A stretch of 64,000 nucleotides of DNA from Staphylococcus succinus (GCF_029024945.1 NZ_CP118976.1:620001-684000), one strand, 5' to 3'; shown: positions 18,443 to 28,664, counted from the stretch's first letter. The notes: generated by a model from the letters alone, not told the origin. Numbers and translations are program-made.

Positions 18443-19372
18443 ATGTATAAGTTAGCACAACGTGAATTATGGACAGGTAGAATTGACAGTGAAACAGATG
18501 AAAAGCAGTTTAGACATTTTCAAACAATCCAATTCCGAAATATAAAGGAAGAATCCAATGAATCACGACATGGTGTAGGGATATTAGGTTATGCAGTTGA
18601 TAAAGGTGTTGAATTGAATAAGGGAAGGTTAGGGGCTAGTGAAGGGCCTGATGCCATTAAACAAAACTTTGCCAATCTTCCTGTTGTGCGTGAATGTGCC
18701 GTGTATGATTATGGAAACGTTGAACACGATCATGAAACATTAGAGGAAACACAACAAGAATTCGGACATTATGTAGCAACTTCAATTCAAAGGCATAACC
18801 AAACTTTTTTACTTGGTGGAGGACATGATATTGCATATGCGCAATATCTCGGGACACGAGAAGCATATCCAGATGCATCGATTGGTGTAATTAATATTGA
18901 TGCCCACTTTGATACAAGAGAAGAAGGAAAATCTACATCTGGTACTAGCTTTAGACAAATTTTAGAAGAAGATAATAACGCTGACTATCTAGTATTAGGT
19001 ATCCAGCAAGGAGGCAATACACAAGGGCTTTTTGATTATGCAGAAGAGAAAAATATTGGCTATGTATATTCTGATGAACTCTTACATCAAATATCTCCTC
19101 CAATAAAAGATAAAATTGAACGTTTTATACATGATCATGATGTTATTATGTTTACAATTTGTATGGATGTAATTGATAGTGCATTTGCACCTGGTGTGAG
19201 CGCCAATGCAGTTTTGGGTTTATTCCCTCATGTTGTATTAGAACTAGCTAAACGTATTATTCCAAATGAAAAGGTTTCAACAATTAGTATCGCTGAAACC
19301 AATCCTAAGTATGACGTTGATAATCGTACTGCAAAATTGACAGCTCATTTTTTCCATCATTTTATTCTTTAA
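18443..19372 (+). CDS. hutG: Formimidoylglutamase
   Basis: Last enzyme of the histidine pathway in Firmicutes: hydrolyses N-formimidoyl-L-glutamate to glutamate and formamide. It belongs to the ureohydrolase (arginase) superfamily. Mn2+-binding motifs GGGHDIAYA, INIDAHFDTR and CMDVIDSAFAPG are intact. Length 309 aa is normal. AAAGGAGGA precedes the ATG. Its end overlaps the convergent LysR gene by 11 bases. It is transcribed separately from hutU-hutI. Confidence 0.94.
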   Translation: MYKLAQRELWTGRIDSETDEKQFRHFQTIQFRNIKEESNESRHGVGILGYAVDKGVELNKGRLGASEGPDAIKQNFANLPVVRECAVYDYGNVEHDHETLEETQQEFGHYVATSIQRHNQTFLLGGGHDIAYAQYLGTREAYPDASIGVINIDAHFDTREEGKSTSGTSFRQILEEDNNADYLVLGIQQGGNTQGLFDYAEEKNIGYVYSDELLHQISPPIKDKIERFIHDHDVIMFTICMDVIDSAFAPGVSANAVLGLFPHVVLELAKRIIPNEKVSTISIAETNPKYDVDNRTAKLTAHFFHHFIL

Positions 19373-20237
19373 TATTCCAATAAGAAATGCAATGTTCAAT
19401 TAACGAAAGTACTCGTTCAGAGTGCTTTCGTTTTTTTAAATAATTAATATAGATGGTACGCCCAATTTGTGGTCGGATATCTATGGCATCTAAATCACGG
19501 GCGTTAAATGATTGATAGTATACACGAGGAATCACAGCATAGCCTAATCTTCTATGTACAAAATTAGTAGCCGCTTCAAAACGATCAACTTCCATGATGA
19601 TTTCGGGATGTATATTCATCCGTTTAAAGTAATCATCTAGATGTTTACGTACTTGAGAACCTTGAGTTGGTAATATGAGTGGTAATGATTGAATAGATAA
19701 TGCTTTCGTTTTTGGAAATGTATCTTTAGGTGCAATCAAGACATAGGATTCTTCATATAATGGTATAGATTCTATAGCTTCATGTGTAATCTGTTCGTTG
19801 GTAAAAGCAATATGATTTTCGAAGTTTAGTAACTGCTCAAGAATTTTATTTTGATCGTGAATCTCTGAAACGAGATAAGTTTGGTTCATATGGTGCTTAT
19901 GGTGGGCAGCAATAACTTGTGACACCCATTGGTTAGATGATTCTAATATGGATAACTTGATTTTAGGTTCTTGGCTAGTATTGAGATCATGCATTTTTTC
20001 AACAGTTTGATGATAAGTTTGTATGAGTTCTTCGGCATAATTGTAAAATTGTATTCCTTTTTCAGTAATCTTAATATCTTTTGTCGTGCGTATGAAAAGT
20101 TCATAACCTAGTTCGTTCTCTAATTTTTTAATAGTAGCGGTTAATGAAGGTTGGCTAATATGTAAAAAGTTAGCTGCTTTTGTAAAATTATTATATTTTA
20201 CCACCGCGACAAAATATTCTAATTGAATAATCTTCAT
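19362..20237 (-). CDS. LysR-type transcriptional regulator of the hut locus
   Basis: 291 residues: N-terminal winged helix-turn-helix (KIIQLEYFVAVVKYNNFTKA, then ISQPSLTATIKKLENELGYELF) and a periplasmic-binding-protein-like effector domain from about residue 90. The start at 20237 follows AGGAGG by six bases; the ATG at 20243 abuts the site and is less likely. It sits between hutG and hutU, divergent from hutU, so it probably controls hutU-hutI, with urocanate or another pathway compound as effector (inference). Confidence 0.88.
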   Translation of the reverse strand: MKIIQLEYFVAVVKYNNFTKAANFLHISQPSLTATIKKLENELGYELFIRTTKDIKITEKGIQFYNYAEELIQTYHQTVEKMHDLNTSQEPKIKLSILESSNQWVSQVIAAHHKHHMNQTYLVSEIHDQNKILEQLLNFENHIAFTNEQITHEAIESIPLYEESYVLIAPKDTFPKTKALSIQSLPLILPTQGSQVRKHLDDYFKRMNIHPEIIMEVDRFEAATNFVHRRLGYAVIPRVYYQSFNARDLDAIDIRPQIGRTIYINYLKKRKHSERVLSLIEHCISYWNIKE

Positions 20238-20585
20238 GTACATCCTCCTAATAATAATTAGTTGATTTATAGCTTTGAATTATAAGTGATTAGTTTATTT
20301 ATATTGGTAGTCTATATATTAACATATTATACTAAGAAATATAGAAGAAAATATGCTTTCGAATGAGATGTCTGAGCTGGTATGAAATAGTTAAGTGCTT
20401 GGTTGTTGAAAGTATTCAATCAAGAAATAAATCAATGATTCATTGAACGACTTACAAACATTAAGTACAGACTTTGTATCATCACATTCGTAATCATTAA
20501 AATGATTTTCTTAGTTAACATGCGTATTTAAAAATAATTTTTTACTGGAATAAGGTATTTTATTAAACACAAGGAGTGATGGTTC
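20238..20585. other. Divergent control region between the LysR gene and hutU
   Basis: About 350 bases without a gene. A 15-base palindrome TCAATGATTCATTGA at 20432-20446 could be a LysR operator (T-Nx-A type), roughly 140 bases before hutU. Nothing else is clear. Confidence 0.35.
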
Positions 20586-22250
20586 ATGAGAAAAATAGTA
20601 GCGAAAAAAGGTTTAGATATTGAATGTAAAGGTTGGGAACAAGAAGCAGTGCTGAGAATGTTGTATAACAATTTAGATCCTGAAGTTGCTGAACGCCCAG
20701 AAGATTTAGTTGTTTATGGAGGTATAGGGAAAGCGGCTCGAAATTGGGAAGCATTTGAAGCAATCGAAGAAACATTACGTTCTTTAGAAGCTGATGAAAC
20801 TATGTTAGTCCAATCGGGTAAACCTGTTGCAGTATTTAAAACACATGAAGAAGCACCACGCGTATTACTATCAAATTCAGTTCTTGTACCAGAATGGGCA
20901 AACTGGGATCATTTTAATGAGTTAGATAAAAAAGGTCTTATGATGTATGGGCAAATGACGGCGGGTAGTTGGATTTACATTGGCTCACAAGGTATTGTTC
21001 AAGGCACATATGAAACATTTGGTGAGCTGGCAAACCAACATTACGATGGAAAACTCAATGGCACAGTTACTTTAACTGCGGGATTAGGAGGCATGGGCGG
21101 TGCACAACCACTTGCGGTTACAATGAATGGCGGTGTAGTCATTGGCGTTGAAGTAGATGAAACAAGAATAGATAAACGTATTGAAACACGTTATTGCGAT
21201 GTTAAAACACATGATTTAGATGAAGCTTTGCGCTTGGCTGAAGAGGCACGTCAGCAAAGTAATCCGCTTTCTATTGGTTTAGTTGGTAATGCTGTAGATA
21301 CACACAAAGCAATTTTAGATAAAAACTTTAAAATTGATATAGTCACTGATCAAACGAGTGCACATGATCCATTAAATGGCTATATTCCACAAGGCTATAC
21401 TTTAGAAGAAGCAAAAGCATTGCGCAATAAAGATCCAAAAGAATATGTGAAAAAATCAGAAGCTTCAATGAAAGCACATGTCCAATTGATGCTCGAATTT
21501 CAAGAAAAAGGTGCAGTTACATTTGATTATGGAAACAATATTCGCCAAGTTGCATTTAATAATGGATTAGAGAATGCTTTTGACTTTCCAGGGTTTGTTC
21601 CAGCTTATATTCGCCCATTATTCTGTGAAGGTAAAGGACCATTTCGCTTTGCAGCATTGAGTGGAGACCCGAAAGATATAGCGCGTGCTGATAAAGAAAT
21701 GAGAAAATTATTCCCTGATAATGAAAAATTAATTCGTTGGTTAGATTTAGCAGAAGAAAAAATTGCCTTTCAAGGTTTGCCTTCTCGTATTGCTTGGTTA
21801 GGTTATGAAGAACGTGCCAAAATGGGGTTAGCATTAAATAAATTAGTGAGAGACGGTGAAATTTCGGCACCGATTGTTATAGGCCGTGATCACTTAGATT
21901 CTGGTTCAGTTGCGAGTCCAAATCGGGAAACAGAAGGTATGAAAGATGGTTCTGATGCTGTAGGGGATTGGGCAATCTTGAACGCTTTGATTAATACAGC
22001 AGCAGGTGGTTCTTGGATTTCATTCCATCATGGTGGTGGCGTTGGCATGGGTTATTCTTTACATGCTGGTATGGTTGTAGTAGCAGATGGGACAGAACGC
22101 GCTGATCGTCGCTTAGGGCGTGTATTGACGACAGATCCGGGTATGGGTGTAGTGAGACATGCTGATGCAGGTTATCAATCATCTATCGATGTAGCAAAAA
22201 CAAAAGGTATTAAAATTCCAATGATTACAGGCAAAGGAGATAAAAAATGA
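20586..22250 (+). CDS. hutU: Urocanate hydratase
   Basis: Second enzyme of histidine degradation: urocanate plus water to imidazolonepropionate, with tightly bound NAD+. The 554-residue protein shows the family segments: [36 protein letters not shown], the NAD-binding [14 protein letters not shown], and [31 protein letters not shown] precedes the ATG. It overlaps hutI by four bases (ATGA), so both are translated together. No hutH is present in the window. Confidence 0.97.
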   Translation: MRKIVAKKGLDIECKGWEQEAVLRMLYNNLDPEVAERPEDLVVYGGIGKAARNWEAFEAIEETLRSLEADETMLVQSGKPVAVFKTHEEAPRVLLSNSVLVPEWANWDHFNELDKKGLMMYGQMTAGSWIYIGSQGIVQGTYETFGELANQHYDGKLNGTVTLTAGLGGMGGAQPLAVTMNGGVVIGVEVDETRIDKRIETRYCDVKTHDLDEALRLAEEARQQSNPLSIGLVGNAVDTHKAILDKNFKIDIVTDQTSAHDPLNGYIPQGYTLEEAKALRNKDPKEYVKKSEASMKAHVQLMLEFQEKGAVTFDYGNNIRQVAFNNGLENAFDFPGFVPAYIRPLFCEGKGPFRFAALSGDPKDIARADKEMRKLFPDNEKLIRWLDLAEEKIAFQGLPSRIAWLGYEERAKMGLALNKLVRDGEISAPIVIGRDHLDSGSVASPNRETEGMKDGSDAVGDWAILNALINTAAGGSWISFHHGGGVGMGYSLHAGMVVVADGTERADRRLGRVLTTDPGMGVVRHADAGYQSSIDVAKTKGIKIPMITGKGDKK

Positions 22251-23479
22251 ACGATTTAATGATTCAAAATATTAAACAATTAATTTTACCTAAATCTACA
22301 GATCGTCCTTTAAAAGGAAAGGAATTAGACGAACTAGAGATTGTTGAGAATGGAACAGTAGTCATCCATGAAGGCAAGGTTATATATTCGGGGACACATA
22401 CTGATAACTATGAGGCCAAAGAAACAATCGATGCAACAGGTAAGGTGGTGTCGCCAGCACTTGTAGAAGCACACACACATCTAGTACACGGCGGTTCTCG
22501 AGAACACGAAATGTCCCTTAAAAGACAAGGTGTTTCTTATTTAGAAATACTTGAGCAAGGTGGAGGTATTTTATCTACTGTTGAAGCTACACGCAATGCG
22601 ACAGAGGATGAACTGTTTAACAAAGCAGAGAAAAACTTATTAACGATGATTCAACATGGTGTGCTAGCTGTCGAAAGTAAAAGCGGTTACGGATTAGATA
22701 AGGATAACGAATTAAAACAATTACGTGTATCTAATCGCTTAGCTGAAAAATATAACTTAGATATGAGACATACCTTCTTAGGTCCGCATGCTGTGCCGAA
22801 AGATGCAAAATCAAATCAAGCGTTCTTGCAAGAAATGATAGATTTATTGCCAAAAGTTAAAGGATACGCAGATTTTGCAGATATTTTCTGTGAAACTGGA
22901 GTGTTTACAGTTGAAGAGTCTAGGCAATATATGGAAGCTGCGAAAGCATTAGGTTTCAAAGTTAAAATACATGCAGATGAGATTGATCCTCTTGGTGGTT
23001 TAGAACTTGCCATTGATGAAGCAGCTATTTCTGCAGATCATTTAGTGGCTTCAAGTACAGAAGGTAAAATGAAATTGAAAGATAGTGATACTGTAGCTGT
23101 ATTATTACCAGGTACGACATTTTATTTAGGCAAAGAGCAATATGCCGATGCAAGAGGTATGATAGACAATAATGGTGCGATAGCAATTGCGACAGACTTC
23201 AATCCAGGAAGTTGTGTAACGAATAATCTGCAACTGATTATGTCAATTGCAGCATTAAAATTAAAATTATCACCTAATGAAATTTGGAATGCAGTTACAG
23301 TTAATGCTGCTAAAGCAATAGATGTAGATGCAGGTACTATTAACGAAGGCGATAAGGCAAATATCGTTATTTGGGATGCGCCTAATCATGAATATATTCC
23401 ATATCACTATGGCATTAATCATGCTGAAAAAGTGATTAAAGATGGTGCAGTTATTATTGATAATAAATTGAGTTTATAA
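22247..23479 (+). CDS. hutI: Imidazolonepropionase
   Basis: Third step of histidine degradation: hydrolysis of 4-imidazolone-5-propionate to N-formimidoyl-glutamate. The amidohydrolase-superfamily metal site AHTHLVHGG and the [10 protein letters not shown] and [10 protein letters not shown] segments are present, as is the C-terminal ATDFNPGSC. Length 410 aa is normal. Start codon overlaps the hutU stop. A strong terminator follows, so the permease and amidohydrolase downstream use another promoter. Confidence 0.96.
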   Translation: MNDLMIQNIKQLILPKSTDRPLKGKELDELEIVENGTVVIHEGKVIYSGTHTDNYEAKETIDATGKVVSPALVEAHTHLVHGGSREHEMSLKRQGVSYLEILEQGGGILSTVEATRNATEDELFNKAEKNLLTMIQHGVLAVESKSGYGLDKDNELKQLRVSNRLAEKYNLDMRHTFLGPHAVPKDAKSNQAFLQEMIDLLPKVKGYADFADIFCETGVFTVEESRQYMEAAKALGFKVKIHADEIDPLGGLELAIDEAAISADHLVASSTEGKMKLKDSDTVAVLLPGTTFYLGKEQYADARGMIDNNGAIAIATDFNPGSCVTNNLQLIMSIAALKLKLSPNEIWNAVTVNAAKAIDVDAGTINEGDKANIVIWDAPNHEYIPYHYGINHAEKVIKDGAVIIDNKLSL

Positions 23480-23487
23480 AAGATAAG

Positions 23488-23524
23488 TGCAGTTAAGCTA
23501 TATAAAGCTTAACTGCATTTTTTT
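23488..23524 (+). terminator. Terminator of hutUI
   Basis: Perfect 12-bp stem TGCAGTTAAGCT / AGCTTAACTGCA with a six-base loop and a seven-base T-run. Confidence 0.9.
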
Positions 23525-23612
23525 GTTGAAATAAGGATAAACTATAATTGATTAAATATTTTGACAATTATGATAACATAAGTATTAAAGGTATGGGGAG
23601 GTGACGTTTAAT

Positions 23613-24782
23613 GTGAGCGAGACCACTTATGTTAAACAGTGGCAAGGAAATATAAGTAACAATATATTATCCGGTATATTACTTGCATTGGCTTTACTTC
23701 CTGGAGCGATAGCTTTTTCCTTCATTGCGGGTGTTAGCCCGACGATTGGATTGATAAGCACAGGGCTGATGATGCTTGTGATTAGTGTGACAGGCAATAG
23801 GACATTGATGGTATCTGCACCAAGCAGTGGGGTGTCACTTGTAGTCGCACCACTTGCAGCGAGTCATGGTTTGCAGGCATTAATTATGGCAACAATTTTT
23901 ATGGGGACGATACAAATCATCTTAGGATATTGCAATATTAATAAATTGTTAGATTTGATTCCTTTAGGTGTTGTAATTGGATTTATGAATGCTTTAGGTA
24001 TACTATTATTTACATCTCAGTTGAAAAATATCTTCAATATCTCAATAGAAACCTATATGATTACGATTGTTTCATTTTTCTTTATCTGGATTGCGCCTAA
24101 GTTTATAAAAATAATACCAGCACCTTTAATAGCAATCATCATATTAACTGTGTTTGCCTGGGTCTTCAAACCGAATATTAAAGTAGTTAGTGATATGGCA
24201 CCAATTCATATAAAGATACCACAGCCATCTATTCCAAAAGACGTATGGGATTGGCATTTTTTAATGATTACATTTGTATATGGCGTGACAATGGCTATCG
24301 TAGCTATCGTGCAGACAACGTTAACAGCTCGTATGATGGATGATGTGACAGCTTCAAAAAGTGATAAAAATAAAGAGTCTATTGGACAAGGCATAGCAAA
24401 TTTTATTGTTGGTATCTTAGGCGGTTATGGGGGCAGTGCACTTGTAGGACAATCTCGATTCAATGTGTCAATGGGTGCAAGTTCCAGACTTTCTACATTT
24501 ATAACAGGCAGTTTCTTACTGGTGAGTATATTTATTTTTGGAGCAATCATTGGTCAAATACCAATGGCTGTTTTATCTACGGTATTAATTACCATTTCAC
24601 TTAATACTTTTGACCGTCGTACAATACCATTTATAAAACGCGCTCCAATACTTAATGGTAGTACCGTAATATTAACATTCGTTATTATATTAATTACGAA
24701 TAACCTTGCAGTTGGTGTTGTTTTGGTAACAATTGGTTATTATATAGTTAATAATTTAAAAAAGAAAGGTAGTGACACATAA
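23613..24782 (+). CDS. SulP-family anion permease without STAS domain
   Basis: Membrane protein of 389 aa with about ten helices. The N-terminal block LLPGAIAFSFIAGVSPTIGL, then GNRTLMVSAPSSGVSLV, matches the SulP/SLC26 transport core. The usual C-terminal cytoplasmic STAS domain is missing: the protein ends right after the last helix with NNLKKKGSDT. Start is a GTG at 23613, eight bases after GGAGGTGA; the upstream GTG (23601) lies within that site. Its stop overlaps the amidohydrolase start (TAATG), so both are one operon. Substrate unknown; an organic or inorganic anion. Confidence 0.8.
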   Translation: MSETTYVKQWQGNISNNILSGILLALALLPGAIAFSFIAGVSPTIGLISTGLMMLVISVTGNRTLMVSAPSSGVSLVVAPLAASHGLQALIMATIFMGTIQIILGYCNINKLLDLIPLGVVIGFMNALGILLFTSQLKNIFNISIETYMITIVSFFFIWIAPKFIKIIPAPLIAIIILTVFAWVFKPNIKVVSDMAPIHIKIPQPSIPKDVWDWHFLMITFVYGVTMAIVAIVQTTLTARMMDDVTASKSDKNKESIGQGIANFIVGILGGYGGSALVGQSRFNVSMGASSRLSTFITGSFLLVSIFIFGAIIGQIPMAVLSTVLITISLNTFDRRTIPFIKRAPILNGSTVILTFVIILITNNLAVGVVLVTIGYYIVNNLKKKGSDT

Positions 24783-25906
24783 TGCCACAATATGAAGATT
24801 ACGTTAATTGGAGAAGAACTTTTCATCAATTTCCAGAATTGTCGGATGTTGAATATGAAACAACAAAAAGATTAAAACGTATTTTAGAATCATATGATAT
24901 AAAAGTATTAGATTTACCTTTAGAGACTGGATTAGTCGCTGAAGTTGGACAAGGGGAGCAATTTGTAGCTGTAAGAACTGATATCGATGCCTTGCCTATT
25001 GATGAACAGGTGATTCATGAATTCACTTCAACAAATAAAGGAGTGATGCATGCGTGTGGTCATGACATACATATGGCTAGTGTGTTAGCTGTAGCCACGA
25101 GATTAAAAGCGATTGAAGATCAACTCAATAGGCGTGTGCGTCTTATTTTTCAACCAGCTGAAGAATTGGGCTATGGAGCGTTTCACATAACAGATACTGG
25201 CGCTATTGATGGCGCTAAAGCTGTTTTAGGTTATCATAACTATCCAACGTTAGACATTGGACACTTTGCAGTAAAACCTGGTGTTATCACATCATCAGTA
25301 GATCGTTTCGAATTTAAAATCAAAGGCAAAGGCGCTCATGCAGCTAAACCTGAACAAGGGAATGATCCTACCATCGTACTGGGCCAATTAATAAATAGCA
25401 TCCAGTCTATTGTTAGCAGAAACTTATCAGCTTTCGATAGTGCTGTTGTCACAATCGGTGAAGTTTCAAGTGGTAATACATGGAATGTTATTGCAGATCA
25501 AGCCTATGTTCAAGGTACTGTGAGAACTTTTGATGCAGAGAAACGAGATTATATAGAAGCACGTTTGAAATCGATAGGTAAAGGGTTGGCAGAGGCTTTT
25601 GGTGTTGATATTGAAACGATTTATCATCGCTTGCCTGGAGCTGTTGAAAATGATGAAAAGCTAACTAATGATGCGATTGAAGTTGCAAAACAAGTAGGTT
25701 ATAACGTTGAGATTATGGACAAACCATTAACAATAGGAGAGGATTTTTCTGGTTTTTCACAAAAATATCCTAGTGTGTTTGTTTTTATAGGTTCAAATAG
25801 TGAATATGATTTACATCACCCTAAGTATGATCCAGATGAACGCATTTTAGAAAAAGTGCCAGACTACTTTATTACATTTGTACTAAAGCTTTTGAATGAA
25901 AACTAA
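24782..25906 (+). CDS. M20-family amidohydrolase (N-acyl amino acid hydrolase type)
   Basis: Cytoplasmic metallo-amidohydrolase of 374 aa (M20D, HipO/IAA-amino-acid hydrolase type). Motifs: AVRTDIDALPI, GVMHACGHDIHMA with metal ligands, the general-base region FQPAEELGYGA, the dimerisation domain with GKGAHAA, and a C-terminal GEDFSGFSQKYPSVFVFIG and DLHHPKYD. Probably deacylates N-acyl amino acids. Translationally coupled to the SulP permease, which may import the substrate (inference). Confidence 0.88.
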   Translation: MPQYEDYVNWRRTFHQFPELSDVEYETTKRLKRILESYDIKVLDLPLETGLVAEVGQGEQFVAVRTDIDALPIDEQVIHEFTSTNKGVMHACGHDIHMASVLAVATRLKAIEDQLNRRVRLIFQPAEELGYGAFHITDTGAIDGAKAVLGYHNYPTLDIGHFAVKPGVITSSVDRFEFKIKGKGAHAAKPEQGNDPTIVLGQLINSIQSIVSRNLSAFDSAVVTIGEVSSGNTWNVIADQAYVQGTVRTFDAEKRDYIEARLKSIGKGLAEAFGVDIETIYHRLPGAVENDEKLTNDAIEVAKQVGYNVEIMDKPLTIGEDFSGFSQKYPSVFVFIGSNSEYDLHHPKYDPDERILEKVPDYFITFVLKLLNEN

Positions 25907-25990
25907 CTAGAAAACAGATGTATCTATGTATTAAATTAAATGAAAATTGGGTAAGGATGAAAGACGACATTAATTGAAGGAGTGTTAATA

Positions 25991-26872
25991 ATGGCATCTC
26001 AAGATCCTAGAACAAAATTTTCAAATGCGGATTTCCCTCAACAAGAACAACAGGCGCCTGGACTACAACAACAATTAGATCCTAAACCTGATTGTGGTGA
26101 AACCTCTTATAAGGGATATGGACGCTTGAAAGACTATAAGATGTTAGTCACAGGTGGCGATTCAGCTATTGGTCGTGCTGCCGCAATTGCTTATGCAAAA
26201 GAAGGAGCAGACGTAGCAATCAACTATTTACCCGATGAAGAAGAAGATGCAAAAGAGGTAAAAGAAATCATAGAAAATGAAGGTCGACATGCTGTTTTAA
26301 TATCAGGTGATTTACGTAATGAACAATTCAATTATGATTTGGTTGAAGAAGCTTATCATAAACTGGGTGGTTTAGATAATGTCACACTTGTTGCAGGTCA
26401 TCAACAATACAAAAATAGTATAAAAGATTTTGATACCGCATCATTTTCGGAAACTTTTGAAACCAATGTCTATCCGATATTTTGGACAGTTCAAAAAGCA
26501 TTAGACTATTTACAGGCAGGAGCAACGATTACATTAACTTCATCAGTACAGGGCTATAATCCTAGTCCTATTTTACATGATTATGCCGCTACAAAAGCTG
26601 CTATCATCTCATTAACCAAGAGTTTATCAGAGGAATTGGGAGCTAAAGGTATCCGAGTAAACTGTGTAGCACCAGGGCCATTTTGGTCTCCGCTACAAAT
26701 CTCGGGTGGTCAACCACAATCTAAAATACCAACCTTTGGGCAAAAAGAAGTACTGGGTAGAGCAGGGCAACCTGTAGAACTTTCAGGTGTTTATGTCCAT
26801 TTAGCTTCTGAAGAATCAAGTTATACTACAGGTCAAGTATACGGTGTAACTGGAGGCACGCAGTTAGACTAA
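25991..26872 (+). CDS. Short-chain dehydrogenase/reductase with N-terminal stress-protein extension
   Basis: NAD(P)-dependent SDR of 293 aa. An N-terminal extension of about 45 residues rich in Gln and Pro (FPQQEQQAPGLQQQLDPKP) precedes the Rossmann core (TGGDSAIGRAAAIAYAKEGADVAI), and the active site YAATK is preceded by a Ser strand (TLTSSVQGY). The extension and core resemble YhxC/YdaD general-stress SDRs of Bacillus. The ATG at 25991 follows GAAGGAGTG; the GTG at 25982 is less likely. Substrate unknown. A hairpin follows the gene. Confidence 0.87.
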   Translation: MASQDPRTKFSNADFPQQEQQAPGLQQQLDPKPDCGETSYKGYGRLKDYKMLVTGGDSAIGRAAAIAYAKEGADVAINYLPDEEEDAKEVKEIIENEGRHAVLISGDLRNEQFNYDLVEEAYHKLGGLDNVTLVAGHQQYKNSIKDFDTASFSETFETNVYPIFWTVQKALDYLQAGATITLTSSVQGYNPSPILHDYAATKAAIISLTKSLSEELGAKGIRVNCVAPGPFWSPLQISGGQPQSKIPTFGQKEVLGRAGQPVELSGVYVHLASEESSYTTGQVYGVTGGTQLD

Positions 26873-26890
26873 ATTTATAGACCAAATTTA

Positions 26891-26931
26891 GAAGCTAGAA
26901 AATCATACCACAGATTTTCTAGCTTCTTATT
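26891..26931 (+). terminator. Terminator after the SDR gene
   Basis: Perfect 14-bp stem GAAGCTAGAAAATC / GATTTTCTAGCTTC, eight-base loop; the T-run is weak (TTATT). Confidence 0.65.
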
Positions 26932-27020
26932 ATGCCAAAGTTAAGTTAATGCTTTATTATAAATTCTTGTATTTGTCATTTTCAGCTCTAATATCGTATT
27001 GACAAAAAGTATATACCATA

Positions 27021-27049
27021 TTAACATTTAGCAGTATTTGTCGTATGAT
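27021..27049 (+). promoter_or_regulatory. Promoter of the S-box leader
   Basis: TTAACA (27021-27026), 17-base spacer, TATGAT (27044-27049). It starts a transcript at about 27056, just upstream of the riboswitch-like element. Confidence 0.6.
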
Positions 27050-27075
27050 GAGCTATTAAGTACTGTAAGAAAATC

Positions 27076-27190
27076 ATTGAAATATTTATCAAGAGAGGTA
27101 TAGGGCAGGTCTGTCGATACTTCGACAACATGGTAATGCATGTGCTAATTTCAATAGCTTGGATGAATGCTAGAAGATAGCAATCAATTA
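27076..27190 (+). ncRNA. SAM-I (S-box)-like riboswitch aptamer
   Basis: The conserved S-box 5' block TTATCAAGAGAGG and AGGG are followed by a P2-like hairpin (GTCGA/TCGAC), ACAAC, a P3 stem (ACATG/CATGT), the GTGCTAATTTC block (consensus GGUGCYAAUUCC), a P4 stem (TAGC/GCTA) and the closing AGAAGATAG that pairs with TATC. The order and spacing fit SAM-I, but the P2 loop lacks the usual GAUGAAACCC, so it is a divergent member. A rho-independent terminator follows and the next gene is an NhaC-family transporter, a class (MetT) known to be S-box regulated. Confidence 0.72.
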
Positions 27191-27199
27191 TAAACGTAT

Positions 27200-27240
27200 A
27201 CTCTTTTCTTCAATGAAGTAGGAAAGAGTTTTTAATTTTT
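27200..27240 (+). terminator. Regulatory terminator of the S-box leader
   Basis: Stem ACTCTTTTC / GGAAAGAGT with a 12-base loop and TTTTTAATTTTT. It sits between the aptamer and the NhaC gene, so it is the expression platform: high ligand ends transcription. Confidence 0.75.
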
Positions 27241-27304
27241 ATATGTATACATGTTAGTGCGATGAAAGTATTGTGATATTATCCTTGGAGAAAGTTGGTT
27301 AGGT

Positions 27305-28597
27305 ATGGAGGAAACAAAGAAAGGCAATGTATGGGCATTAATTCCCTTAATTGTATTTGTAGGTTTGTTTTTAGGTGTTGGCATTGGCACAGGAGACTTT
27401 TCAACAATGCCGTTAAATGTTGCTATTATAGTAGCATCAATTGTAGGTTTAGTATTAAATCGTAAAGAAACATTCGCTCAAAAAGTAGAGGTTTTCACGA
27501 AAGGCGCTGGGCACTCTAATATTATATTGATGATGCTTATCTTCTTATTAGCAGGTGCTTTTTCACAAACTACAGAGGACATGGGAGGCGTGAAATCGAC
27601 TGTTAATTTAGGTTTATCATTAATACCTGAAAACCTAATTATCGTAGGATTATTTATCATATGTATGTTTGTTTCTGTTTCGATGGGTACTTCTGTAGGT
27701 ACAGTTGCTGCTATTGCTCCTGTAGGATTTGGATTAAGTCAAGCGACAGATGTTTCAGCAGCAATCACAATGGCAACAGTTGTTGGTGGAGCAATGTTTG
27801 GTGATAACTTATCAATGATTTCCGACACAACGATTGCAGCCGTGCGTACCCAAAAAACTAAGATGGGTGACAAATTTAAAGTGAACATTAAAATTGTATT
27901 ACCAGGGGCAATCTTTACGATTATTGTTTTATGGTTCTTAACAAAAGGTGCTCACATCGATGCAACTAAAGACTACGGCTACAATTTTATTAAAGTTGTA
28001 CCTTATTTATTAGTATTGATATTAGCAATCATTGGAATCAACGTAATTATTGTTCTGATTGGCGGTATTGTATTATCATCAGTAATTGGTTTAATTGATG
28101 GATCATTTGGATGGTCAGGGTTATTAACCTCTATTTCTAAAGGTATCATTGGTATGGAGGACATTGCTATTATAGCATTACTTATTGGTGGCCTTGTAGC
28201 TCTGATTCAGCATAACGGTGGTATCACATGGCTGCTCAATTTCGTTCGTAGAAGAGTTAAATCTAAACGTGGCGCAGAGTTAGGTATTGCTGGGTTAGTA
28301 AGTACTGCTGACATAGCAACAGCCAATAATACGATTTCAATATTGATGGCAGGACCTTTAGCTAAAAATATATCAGAAGCGTATGATGTAGACCCGAGAA
28401 AGTCGGCAAGTATTTTAGATATGTTTGCAAGCTGTTTCCAAGGATTATTACCTTATAGCCCTCAACTTATAGCGGCTGCGGGCGTTGCGTCTATATCACC
28501 GTTTGAGTTAGTCCCATATTCTATTTATCCAATGATTTTAGGTGTGTGTGGATTAATTGCAATAGTATTTGGATTGCCTAGATTAGATAAAAAATAA
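27305..28597 (+). CDS. NhaC-family transporter, probable methionine transporter MetT
   Basis: Membrane protein of 430 aa with about eleven helices. It shows the NhaC-type core GTSVGTVAAIAPVGFG, VVGGAMFGDNLSMISDTTIAAVRTQ and the late GLVSTADIATANNTISI. NhaC proteins exchange Na+ or H+ with organic anions or import amino acids. The S-box-like leader (27.08-27.24 kb) argues that this one moves methionine or a related sulfur compound (MetT in comparative genomics) rather than serving simple pH control; this is inference. Start at ATG 27305; the upstream site is weak (GGAG 17 bases away, GGTTAGGT adjacent). Confidence 0.82.
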   Translation: MEETKKGNVWALIPLIVFVGLFLGVGIGTGDFSTMPLNVAIIVASIVGLVLNRKETFAQKVEVFTKGAGHSNIILMMLIFLLAGAFSQTTEDMGGVKSTVNLGLSLIPENLIIVGLFIICMFVSVSMGTSVGTVAAIAPVGFGLSQATDVSAAITMATVVGGAMFGDNLSMISDTTIAAVRTQKTKMGDKFKVNIKIVLPGAIFTIIVLWFLTKGAHIDATKDYGYNFIKVVPYLLVLILAIIGINVIIVLIGGIVLSSVIGLIDGSFGWSGLLTSISKGIIGMEDIAIIALLIGGLVALIQHNGGITWLLNFVRRRVKSKRGAELGIAGLVSTADIATANNTISILMAGPLAKNISEAYDVDPRKSASILDMFASCFQGLLPYSPQLIAAAGVASISPFELVPYSIYPMILGVCGLIAIVFGLPRLDKK

Positions 28598-28610
28598 ATA
28601 TGAATGCATT

Positions 28611-28664
28611 GTGGGAAGGCCTCTCTAAACAAAATTTTGTTAAACATGCCTTCCTACTTTATAT
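28611..28664 (+). terminator. Terminator after the NhaC/MetT gene
   Basis: Arms GTGGGAAGGC and GCCTTCCTAC (one G-U pair) enclose a long loop that contains CAAAATTTTG; a short T-run follows. Confidence 0.55.

Noticed and set aside
25928..25954. SigB-like promoter (GTAT-N17-GGGTAA) before the SDR gene
   Set aside because: Imperfect at both boxes (consensus GTTT and GGGTAT); AT-rich sequence gives such matches by chance.
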